Positions 39,564-52,638 of a DNA stretch of 64,000 nt are shown here, piece after piece (positions within the stretch are counted from its first letter, which is position 1; the number at the start of each line of letters is the position of its first letter). The DNA comes from Ophryocystis elektroscirrha (Eukaryota > Apicomplexa > Conoidasida > Neogregarinorida > Ophryocystidae), in the NCBI GenBank assembly GCA_030141585.1, contig JAQIFP010000008.1, positions 1 to 64,000 on the forward strand, read 5' to 3'. The notes below the pieces were generated by a model. That model had not been told where the DNA came from. It made no database searches and worked only from the letters and a program-made list of their open reading frames with translations. The translations under genes and the position numbers were made by a program.

Positions 39564-42500
39564 TCAATGGAACTGTATATTTTGAATTGTTTCTTTTAAC
39601 TTATTTAATCTCTCAAAAGTTACATGCCATTCTTTACGAAGAATAAAACGTTCTTCATATGAAATATTGCTCATACTTTCATTTTGAGACCAGACTGAAT
39701 TATATTGTTCTAAGAAGTAAATAGTTTTTTCATCAAATAATTCTAATGCTGTTTGGCCGGTTTTTGATAAGCGTATATCAAGCAGTTCAGCAGTAAGGCA
39801 TGGTTCAATCAATTCATAAACCTTTTCTGCTTTTTTGATACGTTTCAGGAAACTTTCGGGATTTACGAAAAAGTCTTTTGATATTGATTGATTTCCCGGA
39901 ATGCTGACATAGGTGATAGTGTAAATAGGTTCTTCAGATTTTAAGCTCCAAGTGTTAATTAAAGGGTCCTCGTGATCTTTGTCACATTTGCCAAACTCTG
40001 ATTTATATACAGATAATAGTCCGCTCACTAGACAATGAAGTATTGACATATTGGCATCTTCTGAAATATGATTTATTAATTCAAGTTTTTTTTCATTTTC
40101 AAGCAATATCGACACAGTCTTAGGATGTAAATTATATATTGCCATCATCAATGCATTTTCACCTCTGAAATTTGAGCAAGTCGGGTTTGCTTCATGCTTG
40201 AGTAATGCATCTACGGTTTCAAAATTTCCAGCTACTGAAGCAATATGTAACGGAGTAGCTTCTTCATTATTACGTACGTTAGGAGATACTCCAGAACGAA
40301 TAAGCTGTATAAGCAATTTTGTTTTTCCCCTAGCTGCTGCGTAATGACAAGCAGTGTTAGAACCGATAACGCAATGAGTCTTGGCATATAAAAGGCGATA
40401 TCTTAAAAATGGATAATTGTTATATTCTTTAGGAACATACTCAATTTCATCTCTTATAGGTATTTTTAATTTAGCTAACTGGTTAAACCGCAGAAATTCA
40501 AGTTTCTCAACGTATTTGAGCAAGATTATGCAAATTTCGGCTTGTAAATTATCATCCTCTTCAAATTTCTTTCTGGTTTCAGATGTTTTTTGAAAGCAGT
40601 ATATGCGGGTGCGACTAGCCATTGCTATTAATGGAGTAACATTCCATTCATTTTCAGCGAAAGGGTCACATTGAAAATCGCTTATTAAAAGAGAAACAAG
40701 TTTTTTTTGATAATAAAATGCAGCCATACCCAAAGCTGTCAATCCTAATATTAAATTTAGTGTTTCAAGTTCTCTCTTCATTACAGCGTGTGATTTAGCT
40801 AAAAGAAGTATCGGTTTTATTAAACCTTTACTACAACTATAATGAATAATAGTTTGGTGATCACAATCTGTTATTTTGGTTGCTTCTTTTAGATTAACAT
40901 TTGTTTGATATACATCCGAAATAATTTTTAAAAGATATTCTTTATTTACTATCTTTGGTTTATAATATAATGGGGGTGTATGTTGAACTATGGTTCTGGC
41001 AAATAACCGCAGACGGTTAATAGATGCAATCCATTGATGAGAATAAGTACCATATAAATGCTTTGCTTGAATAACTGTAGAAAGTGCTATTTTGAAAAAA
41101 AAGGGAGGTCCTTCTTGTTTGAGCTTCAGGTCAATAAATTTTTCATTTTTTTCTATATCATTTTTACGTTCCAGCACATATAAAACTGTAGCCAAACGAC
41201 TTGATATATGAAGCTTTTCTTTGGAATATTCTGGTAATACTATATTTGCTGAAATATATGCTTTTTTCAGATAGAAAAAAATTTTTTGGTAATCAACGTC
41301 TTTAACTTTGTTGAGTAATCCTGCTGCAAATATATGGGCTGTGTAGAGTAAATAATGATCGGCATGAACAACTTTTGAATAATTGTCTATAAGTATATTC
41401 AATTTATTAATTGCTAAAGTATAATTCCCTTTATCCAGCTCTTCTCTTGATTGACGTAATATAAACTCCATTTTACTTTCTAACATATTACATCTTTCGG
41501 ATTCTAAATCCGTCAACTTTCCACATTTTGTACATTTCCATCCAATATAAGTTTTCACAACCTTTTCAGAATTAGATCTATCGTAAATTGGAACTCGCAG
41601 CCCAATGATACAGACTGAACACCTCTGAGCTTGAAGTACATCAGGATCTAAAGAACATAACTTGCAAGTACAAGTATAAATTTTGAGACTAGTTTCCGTG
41701 TGTTTACGTTTAGAGATTGGTAAATATAAATCTTCCAAATAACTTATAGTTAATTGCTCATTTAACGATATATCACGAAGTGCTCGTAGTACAAGTTTTC
41801 CATCGGAGTTATAAGTGTAAGCGCAATTTGGATAACAGCTATGCTCAAAGTGTGATATATTAAGTCCTAAAGCTAAGCCTATGGAAACGATAGGGCTTGA
41901 TAGTTGAAATACCGCGTTTGGAGATTCATATGTTATAGGTAAAGCATATGAATGTAATATACACAATAATTGGAACATATCTTCATAATTCAAAAATAAT
42001 TGTAGTTCATTTGGTAAAACAGCTTGAATTGACTCAGTTAGTCTTGCAATTTTCGTTTTAATCCAAGACCTATTTTCTTCATGGTTATGTAAACGGAAAA
42101 AAAAGGTATAATCTGGAGTTTGAGAATTGACAGTCACTTGTATATAAGATTTAATGAGAACACGTAAAACTAGTAATATAAATCCAGGAGTAAAATGGGT
42201 TTCTTTGCTTATTGAAAACACGGCGCTATTCAACAAGACACATTCTTGACGGTGTATATTAGCATTCAGTAATGCACAGCTTTTGGAGCAAAATACTAAA
42301 GGGCACGAATAAGGATACGATGGACAAGCTATAGCTCTATTATCTATTACACGTTCGCGTAAACAATGAAAACATGTAGGGAATAATGTAAAATTTGTAT
42401 GGTCAATCAATGGTGCTATTGCATATGGATATTCTTCTAATATTATTGTATGTTCAAGAATTTTTTTTTTTGCTACACACTGGTACTTTTTATTATTATA

Positions 42501-43133
42501 CTCAATCGAATACAAAGTTGAATCAAGGGTATTAGCAGTAGTTACACTCAAAATTGAGTCGTTATAATATTCTTGCTCATATTTTAATCGGGAATTTCGA
42601 TAATAATCTCCAATTTCATGCAATGGAATAAAACTCATTAATGGAGATATTATTCGATAATCTTGTGCTACATTCATTTGGTATGTCTTAGATAACTCTT
42701 CATCTAATGCATCTTCAGTAGGAGCTAAATTATATTTGAAATTGGATATATTATGATATGCTTCACATTGGGATAAATTGGAATGTTCATATTGTAAAAA
42801 TAGAGAAGTTTCTATCTCATTTAATTTTGCGATTATTTTAAGCTTATTTGATAGATATAAGGCTATGCATATATAGTCTCGTGCTGCTTCGTACTGATCT
42901 AAACTGTATAACATTGACCCTAGCAAATAATAGCCGTCGGGGTCGTCTTTGTTTTCTTGAATGTATTGCAATAGTGTTTCTCTTATTTCACTCTCATCTT
43001 GCACAATTTCATCGTTATTGTTTAAAAGACTTATTACTTCGCTTAATTTATCTTTTTTTTTTTCAGCTAAAAAAAATTTTGGTTCTACCGCTTGTCTTCC
43101 CAGAATGACTCTTGAACCAAAAGAGAAAAACAT
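39564..43133 (-). CDS. SET/MYND (SMYD-type) protein with C-terminal ankyrin repeats
   Basis: A single uninterrupted frame of 1,189 residues. Residues ~50-100 look like a TPR-type helical hairpin. The first SET strands (~210-240) are followed by an inserted MYND zinc finger (254-298: CFHCLRERV, CPSYPYSCPLVFCSKSC, HRQEC). The SET core is at ~415-466, with ISHFEHSCYPNCAYTY and LNEQLTISYLED. A post-SET cysteine cluster (CTCKLC) follows at ~487-494, then a second CxxC...CTKCG pair. A helical region leads to ankyrin repeats at ~925-1020 (TACHYAAARGKTKLL, ATPLHIASVAGNFETVDALL). The family methylates lysines on histones or cytoplasmic proteins; apicomplexans use a related enzyme, AKMT, in motility. 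The usual NHSC asparagine is replaced by Glu (EHSC). It may bind cofactor differently or be inactive. Confidence 0.85.
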   Translation of the reverse strand: MFFSFGSRVILGRQAVEPKFFLAEKKKDKLSEVISLLNNNDEIVQDESEIRETLLQYIQENKDDPDGYYLLGSMLYSLDQYEAARDYICIALYLSNKLKIIAKLNEIETSLFLQYEHSNLSQCEAYHNISNFKYNLAPTEDALDEELSKTYQMNVAQDYRIISPLMSFIPLHEIGDYYRNSRLKYEQEYYNDSILSVTTANTLDSTLYSIEYNNKKYQCVAKKKILEHTIILEEYPYAIAPLIDHTNFTLFPTCFHCLRERVIDNRAIACPSYPYSCPLVFCSKSCALLNANIHRQECVLLNSAVFSISKETHFTPGFILLVLRVLIKSYIQVTVNSQTPDYTFFFRLHNHEENRSWIKTKIARLTESIQAVLPNELQLFLNYEDMFQLLCILHSYALPITYESPNAVFQLSSPIVSIGLALGLNISHFEHSCYPNCAYTYNSDGKLVLRALRDISLNEQLTISYLEDLYLPISKRKHTETSLKIYTCTCKLCSLDPDVLQAQRCSVCIIGLRVPIYDRSNSEKVVKTYIGWKCTKCGKLTDLESERCNMLESKMEFILRQSREELDKGNYTLAINKLNILIDNYSKVVHADHYLLYTAHIFAAGLLNKVKDVDYQKIFFYLKKAYISANIVLPEYSKEKLHISSRLATVLYVLERKNDIEKNEKFIDLKLKQEGPPFFFKIALSTVIQAKHLYGTYSHQWIASINRLRLFARTIVQHTPPLYYKPKIVNKEYLLKIISDVYQTNVNLKEATKITDCDHQTIIHYSCSKGLIKPILLLAKSHAVMKRELETLNLILGLTALGMAAFYYQKKLVSLLISDFQCDPFAENEWNVTPLIAMASRTRIYCFQKTSETRKKFEEDDNLQAEICIILLKYVEKLEFLRFNQLAKLKIPIRDEIEYVPKEYNNYPFLRYRLLYAKTHCVIGSNTACHYAAARGKTKLLIQLIRSGVSPNVRNNEEATPLHIASVAGNFETVDALLKHEANPTCSNFRGENALMMAIYNLHPKTVSILLENEKKLELINHISEDANMSILHCLVSGLLSVYKSEFGKCDKDHEDPLINTWSLKSEEPIYTITYVSIPGNQSISKDFFVNPESFLKRIKKAEKVYELIEPCLTAELLDIRLSKTGQTALELFDEKTIYFLEQYNSVWSQNESMSNISYEERFILRKEWHVTFERLNKLKETIQNIQFH

Positions 43134-43628
43134 TTTCTAGAAACATATATTTTATGACTTTGAAAAAAATTTTGATTTAATCTTATCAAACATTTGCGGG
43201 AGTTTCAAATTATTAAAAGAGAAAACTTTGTTTGATTATTGTAGCAGCGACTTATACACAATTATTTTTAACTATGATTACGTTTTCATGTACGCTTATA
43301 CTAAAAATTAGATTTATCTATCATTAATTTTATATAATTATGAAAAGAGTAAATAGGTACTTATTCAAATAGCAAAATTAGAAAATTATTGGGAATCTAT
43401 ATAAATAAAGTATAAAGACAAAATTGATAGAATTAACATACACAAAACGTCATAACTTTTTATCTATTAGTTAAAGTATATTATATCAGTCATTTAATAT
43501 GGTTGATAGATAAATATGAAGAAAATATGCAAATATTTATTGATTTTTGAAATTTTTTATTTAAATTTTTTTTATCATTTACACAGTTAATTTAAGGCTT
43601 AATTAAACTTGAATTTCAATCATTAACT
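43134..43628. other. Divergent promoter region
   Basis: 495 bp between the start codons of the SET/MYND gene (minus) and the VPS13-like gene (plus). AT-rich, with short poly-A and poly-T runs only. Confidence 0.65.
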
Positions 43629-46600
43629 ATGTTTTTTTTGCTAAAAAAAATGGTCAGTGTTTTCGGTATAAACTTTGAAGTTATACATGCCAAGTTGGGT
43701 AAATTGGGAATAATAGCACTAAATAATGTGAAATTTCAGCAGTTTCACATACATCACTTAGTTATAAATTGGAGTAAAAAAGATTTAAATATACAAATTC
43801 AATCCTTAGAGCTTTGTATCTCAAAAAAAGAACAGATGAATAAGGGATTATTGAATTACGTATATCAAAAATACCCAATTATTTTACATTATATAAAGAG
43901 TTATACTTATACATATACTCTATATATAGTTATGTATTCAATATATTGTTTAATATTAAGATTTATATTAAAATTACTTACTAAGTTTTTACTGTATATT
44001 CTATGGTTTTTGATTCCCTCTAAAGTAAATATAACGGCATTTGATGTAAATGTAAATATACGTAAGATAAATACTTTACATTTGGATACAGTCTGTGTAA
44101 ATGCGGAAAAAAGAAAAATAAGTCCTAATACAATAATTATGGAAACGTCTTGTTTAGGGTTACAGTATTATATAAATGAAGTATCAAATGAAGCATATTC
44201 TTTGATAAATGTAGATTCAGTATCATTTACTTTAAGCTTTCATAAGTTAAGTAACTTATTGTCAAAATTTGACCATGTATTTTTGTTATATATATATGCA
44301 GCCCCGTGCACAATTCGTGTAAAATCTTTATTGGATAACGGTTGGATATCATTAAGCAAACTTATAGATAAATATGAGTCTTCTGATGACAGTATAATAA
44401 GTACATTTATGGATTCATTAAATTACTTAAAACTTAAAATTCCTTATACAAAACTTTACATAATTGAAGAAAATTGTGAACTGATAGTTTCATCATTAGA
44501 AGTCAATAATATCAATTCAAGTTCAATTGAAGACAGAATCAAAAATTTCAGTCATTTCAGTGTCAATTTTGAAATGGTCTCTCTGGACTTTGATGACTTA
44601 CATGTGTCAATTAGGAGAAATTTGAATATAAAAAATCGATGTATATCAGAAAAACTGTAAGACTTATTTTATTAATTAAAACACTTTATTATTAATAAAA
44701 ATCATATAAATTAAATACGCAATTTTATAGACAATAAGCTGCGATAATATTCAGCCGATATATATATATATAAATATATATGTATATTTATATTTATATA
44801 TTTATATATTGGCATATATATGGTTATCACTGTAGCTAAAAATACACTTATGTAGCTCAAATTTGTATTGTATGTATATATATATCAATTAGATTTATAA
44901 AAAAATTATACTATAGCGGTTTGTTATGGTCAAAAAGTATGGGTATAATTTCTGTTCTTGTAATTCAAAAATATTCAGTTTAACTAACTATATGTAATAA
45001 ATGGTTTTTTATTGTAGCTTATTATGTTATTACTAGCAAAATTTTACTTGGTATAGTAAATGTGTATATTGAATGTATTTCAGAGGTGCAATAGAAAATT
45101 ACAGAATGTTTGATATGTTTGAGGCCAATAATAATGTTTTTGTTCTGAACAAATGGCAATCTGCGATATATACTTATACCCATAATTTGGACTTTAATTT
45201 AGCTCTATATAAACTGAATTCTTCAAACATTGAAACAATCAGAAAAATGTATCAATTTTATCAGCATACAGCAGTAAATACACAATCTGTGAATGAGGGT
45301 ATTAGCAATCCGTTTTTTTTTTTCATCCGGTGTATGAGAAATTCTGCTGTAAATGTGAATATATTGGATGAGGAGTATATACAAGTAAATATAGTTGAGG
45401 TTTTGGAACATAAAAACCAATTCATAGCTCAAAACATTTCTTTGCTTATAATGCATAAGAACGAAAATTGTTACGCTCATTTTTTGATAAGTTCTGGATT
45501 AAATAATTTATACCACAACATATTTGATATTAACGTATTAATTTCTATTGAAACTGTACTTAAAAATATTTCATGGGCAGTAAGTATTATGGAGCAAGTA
45601 CAAGATGGCCAAACTGTAAATACTCCCGCTTTAAGTACAAAGTATGGTTGTAATAGTCATAATGAAATTATAGAAGAAAATTCATACCAATTAAGTATAG
45701 CAAATATATACGCGCAGAAAATAGAACAAAAGCTATTGATAAATATAATACATTTTTCGATAAGACAAGATCTATTCAGAGATTGTTCTGACACTGATAC
45801 AGATGTTACACAGGTATTCATAAATTCTGCACTTTATACTAATCTTACTTACCTAAATAAGCAACACGTGCATGTTACTATACCGGCTGCAATTATACAA
45901 ATAAACAATTCTTTCATACATGATATCATAAAACTTAAACATAGACTATATATACTGGATCATATTAACAAAAACAAAGAGACCAGTTTAGTCAAATACA
46001 GCATCAATATTTTTGATGTAACTTTCAGCATTGTATATGCTAATAAACCTTTCATTGATTTATCCATAATACAAATGAAGTATATTACCTTTACCAAAAC
46101 CCATCAGTTACATCTAAATTCAGTGAAATGTATTTTATATAGTGAAAATAACTGCAAAACCCAATTACTAAAATTAAACGAGTGTATGTTGCTTATATAT
46201 CAAGATACTTATATACGGATTACATCACAGCCTATTCATATTTTTTCTAAGTTAACTTTGGAATCATTTATTATATTGAGTAAGCTTAAAAAATTTTGAG
46301 AATAAACATATAATTATAAATAAATTCATAAATATATATTTTAGTTTACTGTAATGAACACAATATATATATATACAATATAGATAAAATATATATACAA
46401 TATATATATACAATATATATATACAATATATATATACAATATATATATACAATATATATATACAATATATATATACAATATATATATACAATATATATAT
46501 ACAATATATATAAACAATATAAATATACAATATATATATAATATATATATATACAAGATATATATCTAATATATATATTTAATATATATATGTCAATATA

Positions 46601-49600
46601 TATAGACAGTATATATATAAAATGATGATGAAGTACATGTGTATATAAATATAAATATAAATATAAATTTTTGTAAACTCTTAAGCTGTAAGTTTAATAT
46701 ATGCTATGCAGATTCATTTTTTAAAAAATTAAATGAAAAAGTAAATATCTATCCTAATTCATTAAGCGATATTGATAAAGCGTCAATAAAGATGATTATG
46801 GAATTAAAGTTGCATATAAACATTATATTCGTTCTCCAGAATTTTGAATACTCCTTACAGCTTACTGACATAAAAATATTTAAAGACCAAACAATACTAT
46901 TGAATCAACTGAGAATAGGCTCTGAAAATCAAGATTTAAATATTATACTAAATAAAATAATGGTTCGTAATGATATTAATAATAAATATTTCATCACCAT
47001 TAAACAAAATATAAATATTTTACTGAAACCAACTGTTTTTCATAAATTAGCTATTTTATGGAATGAAATCAATAGAAATAATTTTGAAGCTGAGCGGAAA
47101 TTGAAAACTTCCGCTTTAGTTTACGTTAAGTTGCATTCGTTGAAAGTTTTCTTGAAAGTTCCCGAGTTATTGAAACATGTAGTACTGTGTTTTAATGAAC
47201 TCATTTATCAAAAACAAATGAACAAAGTTTATTGGTCTATCAGCAAAATGCAGCTTTATTACACAGCAAGCCAATTTCATGCTATCGAAATGATGGCTTT
47301 ATCTTGTTCCAATGAATCAGTACTACGTCAACCCGCATGTTGTTTTATTACTGAAAACGTAAGTTAATACTGACTATAAATTAAATTTCATGTATAATTT
47401 ATTCTTTATACTTACAAAGCGTATAATTATTTCAGTTATCCGATTATAATTCATAATTGTTGTATAGTGGATTACTGTATATATATAATCACAGATAAAT
47501 ATAACCAAATAGTAAATCAATTAAATTTGATTTTGATATAATGCCTTTTTAGGAAAATCGCCCATTAAGCATATATATAAGTAATTTATATTTATCTGTC
47601 TCTAGGATGGTATATATAATATGGAAAACACTAAATGAATATTTAGATGCCGTTCATCCATTAATGGAGAATTCAGTTGCTACAAGAAACTCAATAATAA
47701 ATAAACTTAATATTATTATTAATAGCTTCAACTTTATAATCATGGATGAAAAAAATGGAGAAAATTATAATTACATTAAAATTATGGGGGAGTTTTTATA
47801 CAAAAATAATTTAATATTAATTAAAAATCTTAATGCAACTTTTGGTGAAGTAGCCTATTTGTATAAAAGATTACCTTTTATTTGGATTTTAAAGTTACCT
47901 AAAACAAATAGAATTAATGCTCAAAACAATGAAGTTCTGATTATAAATGAAAAATGGAAGTTTAAAGAATTACGTAGAATTTTGAAGCACTTAATCTGTA
48001 AAAGAAAAAACTTTGCATTACCCGTGTACCAAAAATTATTTATTAGTAAATATATGACAGTCGTGACAAGTTATTCAATACTGAAAAATCCCGTATCTGT
48101 TAGTATAAATACTGAGTCACACTATATGGAAATATCACCTATTATTGCAGATATTGGAATTCAGCTTTATCGTATAGTACAGTCAGTCTTAAACAATAAA
48201 AATTCTTTATATTTGACGTCAAACAACAGTGAAAGTAAATTTAACATACTCAATAACCTATTATACAATGACTATTATTTGACGCCTACGGAAATTACAT
48301 TATGTATTAAAAATGAGTATACTTGTTTGGGAACACTGAAAACTGAGTTATTTTGCTCTCACAAATATGAAGATACTACGAATACGTTTAAATTAGCAGT
48401 TAATAATTTTCAGATATTACTGAACAGTGTTTCATATGAAACAGCACTTTATAGTACACTGGAAGAATATAAACAAGGCTTTATTCCTAAATTACCATTC
48501 CTAAGCTTACAATTTGATTTTATATTTATATATTCAGATATCCTCAAAGTTCTAATAGATTTCAAAAATAATTCTAATATTGATATAAATGAAAATTTTT
48601 TCCAAATATACAACTGTATATTGAATAATCTTAGCAGGCAAAATGAGTACGGATATCCAACTTATGACAATTTAAGCAAATCATATAACTACGATGTAAT
48701 ATATATATATAACTCTTTTGATCCTTAGAACAATTTAACCGTTATAAATCACTATATTGATACCATCAATTTAAATATTACCCAAAGTCTTAATGAGAAT
48801 TCCGTTTCTATTCTTCCCTTTCAAAGCATAAATATTTCTTTTGATAATCTTAAGAACTTGATCCTGGAAAATGAGTAATTTTGTGCTTCATTTCCTTAAT
48901 ATTATTTAATAGTACAAGTTTGAAGATGCTATTTTCTAGCGTTACCAGAAATCATTTACATGTTATAAGTAATTATATGATTTATAATGGATTATCAAAA
49001 TCCCTCAATGTACGTATCACCAAGCCTTACGTAAGTTATTAATATTATTATTATGACTAAAGGATTTTGAAATACTAATGCCTAGTAAATCTTTGTACAA
49101 TGTTCCAGCAAAAATTTCTTTGAACTCAATATTGGCCAATATGAAGAATAAACATTTTATATTCAAATTATGGGCTCATTTTGAATCTTATGACGTATTA
49201 TTATTTTTACCGAATGCTATTGTCGTAAATAATTCTCCTGAGTAAGAACTTTAATATATTTTATATTGAATAATACAATAATATAATTTTTTGTACTAAG
49301 AAAAAAATCCTAGGCATTCATTTCACATACTAAGATGTTATCATTATACTAGTTTAATTATTTATTGATTTTAATTAATTTATTTATTTATTGAATTTCT
49401 TTTAACTCATATTAGCTAATCCCCCTTTTATTTCTTTTTATTAGAAAATTAAAGTTTTCGTTTCCACCTAAATACGAGGATGTATATATTAATGAGTACA
49501 GTAAGGCATATATCGAAGAGTTCAATAATCAAATACCGCTGCTGTGTAATATGTTTGGTTATAGATGCACTGACGAAAAAGTAGTTCTCAATCAGTCCAA

Positions 49601-52208
49601 TGAAGAAGATGCAATGTATATTGATAGCGTGAATAATATATTTGATTATATATTCAACAATAATTCAGAAAGACTGTTAGAAAACTGTACTAGTTCTGAG
49701 TTAATTTGCCAAACATATACGCATACGTACGTATCGAGTAGTCATAACAACATCAATATTTTATATGAAGTCTATAAAGGTTTTGTACAAATTAATATAA
49801 TGTCACCAATAATTATACTGAATTTAACTTCCGAGTATTTCCAAACACCATCCTTAAACATAAATCCTTTACTGAATTACGAAAAAGTTATTACAGAATC
49901 TCAGCCAATCAACACTTTGTATAAATACCTTTATTCCAACAGTGTAATAAGTCTAATATTTATACAGTTTTTCAATGTTTATTTAAATGAGAGAGCACAA
50001 TTAGTATCCAAAACTTCCTTTGATATATCAGGAATAGATTTATCCAACAATAAATCTATTAATAATCAAGGGCCTATGAAAAGCTTCAAATCTTATAAAT
50101 TCAAATTAATCACTAAAACTTTTCAGGAGTATAAGGTGATTTATGCATTTTACATTTATATATACACATTAGACAAAATATGTGGTTATCAAGCCGTCTT
50201 GCTTATTTATCAATTACACAAAATACACAATTTATATCACTTCTGTTATGGATAAATGTACTATTACATCAAATAGTGTCAAAGAAATATTTTACTGCGC
50301 GAAAATCCACGTTAAAATTACAAATTCTTACTGGGACATCGACCTTCATGAAAGAAATCTGAGACATGTTAAAGTTATAAACTTATTTGAGTCTTCCGAT
50401 GAAGAAATGTAATTCATTGTGCATAAAAGATAGTGTGAATTAATTTATTTGATATTTCATTAAATGTTAGTTTCATTAAATTGGTATAATATAAATATAT
50501 ATATGTTAAAGTTATTTAGTGGCAGAAAAAATATGTTGAAATTAAAGTTATTGATGTTTTATTATAGATTATCAATTGATGATGATATCGACATAATATA
50601 TTATGCAAATATAAAAGATGAAAACTGTACATACATTACTTTTTATAATCCTATACCATCTCTAAAAATAGACTTCTTGAATTATATTCAAAATATATTT
50701 CCGGAAGTACATATAAACAATAATTTATTGATTCCAATATACATTCCTGTGGATAATATGATATTGTGCATAAAACCCGACTCAAGTATTCCGTGTGTAT
50801 TTGAGAAAAGCATTAAATTTTTTATACAAAAAGAACTGGTAGAGGGTATTAATGACAAAAATACATTTGAAATGGAAAAAAGAAGACATCAGTTAATAAA
50901 AATGTCTGAATTATATGGACCGTATGACTTAGATAAGTTTTTTCTAGAGAGTATAAGTGTAGTCGTGACTGTTATGAGTAAAGATATGAAGCTTAGTTAC
51001 ATTCTAACATATAAAATAAATATATCGTATCAAAAAGTACAAGACAAACTCATGGTATATTTGTCCGGTATCTATAATAAGGCACTTCCCTCGACTTTAC
51101 TCAGCATGAATAAGTTAAATTATAATATAGGTTCTTTTAACTACAAAGCTGCAGCACTTTTAAATCGAAACTCTGTACATGACACTTATACAAAACTATT
51201 CAGCTGTCTGGAGTTAGCAGTGAATATCAATAATCTGAATATTAAACTGTTTGAAACGAATGCAACTAGCAACAATTACCTACTATTTTCTTTGAGTTCA
51301 GTTCATTTCTTTAATGTAATCAAATACTCACGGTCTAATAGTTTGAACTATGAAGAACTTCATATATTGACTAACTTCAATGTATCATACGCTTATTTTG
51401 GAAATGCTGATCATTCTAAAATCATTTTTGAGATTTATAAAGAAGAAACTATATCACCGGCTATTGCTTTGACAGCGGATGCACATTTCCCAATAAAAAC
51501 AGGTTAATTTATAACTTTGAAATTGTTTTATGTATTGGTAGATTTTTAATATGGTTTTACGCCTATGTAAATTTAGGCATAAAACCATATTAATGTAGTG
51601 CATGAGATTATAGAAACATTTATACTATACTAGCTAAATTATCTATAAATGGTATTCAGTATATATATATAGATATTATTAGTATTATTTAGTGTCATAA
51701 AAAATAAAGATTTGTATATAAATTCAATTTAATTTTATTATAGAAAGTAATTTGATCATTTACATTCCATTCATGGAGTTGACTATTGCACATATCAAGT
51801 CAATTATAAACCCCAAATGGATTAATATGGAATTCCTTAAGCTTATGCCCAAATCGCAAAAAATAATTCCAAAAAATAAAAGCATTATTATATTGTTCGA
51901 AAAAGTTCATATAAATTCTTTTCAATATATTTTGTCGTTAGAGAATATTATGAAGTTCGTCAAATTTGATAATATAAGAGTAAAAATTCCAGCTATGGCA
52001 ATTTCAGAGCATCACTATGTTAATTTGTTTTTCGTTAGCTCATTAACGAAAAAATATATCACAATTAAATTAGTCCAGAAATGGTAGTTATATTTTATTT
52101 ACAAATCAATTTTTTAGGGTGGAATCCTTAAAAATGTATAATAAATATTTCCGTTCTTTCAATAGTTTGAAAAATATAATGATAAACGCTTTATTAAATG
52201 AAGGTTAA
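43629..52208 (+). CDS. VPS13/bridge-like lipid-transfer family protein (2,249 aa)
   Basis: Twelve exons: 43629-44656, 45084-46279, 46712-47358, 47553-48695, 48729-48874, 48913-49030, 49063-49241, 49445-50135, 50173-50408, 50568-51502, 51744-52083 and 52118-52208. Total 6,750 nt, frame-checked at every joint. The protein is strand-rich over its whole length, like repeating-beta-groove proteins that channel lipids at membrane contacts. The N-terminus (GKLGIIALNNVKFQQFHIHH, VINWSKKDLNIQIQSLELCI) starts like the first groove modules of VPS13 or Fmp27/BLTP2. The hydrophobic stretch at about residues 95-135 could anchor it. Segments such as LLFLPNAIVVNNSPEKLKFS and KYVVIKPSCLFINYTKYTIY resemble VPS13 adaptor-binding beta modules. 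Asn/Tyr/Ile-rich drift blurs assignment. BLTP2/Hobbit is the main alternative. The stop overlaps that of the opposite P4-ATPase. Confidence 0.6.
46366..46600. repeat. 13-bp CAATATATATATA tandem array in intron
   Basis: About a dozen copies of a CAA(TA)5 unit, degrading into TA-rich sequence. The array lies inside the second intron (46280-46711) of the VPS13-like gene. It creates long spurious tyrosine/isoleucine frames. Confidence 0.85.
52205..52208. other. Overlapping stop codons of convergent genes
   Basis: The palindrome TTAA gives TAA on the plus strand (52206-52208, VPS13-like gene) and TAA on the minus strand (52207-52205, P4-ATPase). Two bases are shared. Both 3' UTRs and polyadenylation sites must therefore lie within the opposite gene. 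Confidence 0.85.
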
Positions 52209-52600
52209 TGAGTCAACACATTTCCTACAAATAAATCTTCTGCTGCGACTCTAAGTTTGACCGTTTGGGTGTAAACTGAGCCAGGAATACCTGCTTGCCT
52301 TCGTTGCAACTGCAAGCGGGGTCTACTTTCTGAAAATGCAAAACCATGCCAGTTATTTTCCGTATTGGGACGTGGAACTACTACGGCCAAACCTCCCATT
52401 TGTTTCGGAGCAATAACTACATCAAAAACTCCAAGAGCAATTCTTTCTCTTATTATTCTTATAAAGTCAGGATTGAAAAACGCCTAATTAGCAAAACACT
52501 TTGTTATACTTTTCGATAAAATACTTTCTTTAATAAGAATGACTACATTGTTATATACATTAAAGGTTATGTAGCAATATAAATAATTTTTTTTTTATGC

Positions 52601-52638
<38 letters not shown>

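Noticed and set aside
45223..45480. Minus-strand frame of 85 residues opposite the VPS13-like gene
   Set aside because: Antisense shadow of a frame-checked exon.
46264..46556. Minus-strand frames rich in YIYIVYIYC
   Set aside because: Translation of the 13-bp tandem array in the intron of the VPS13-like gene.
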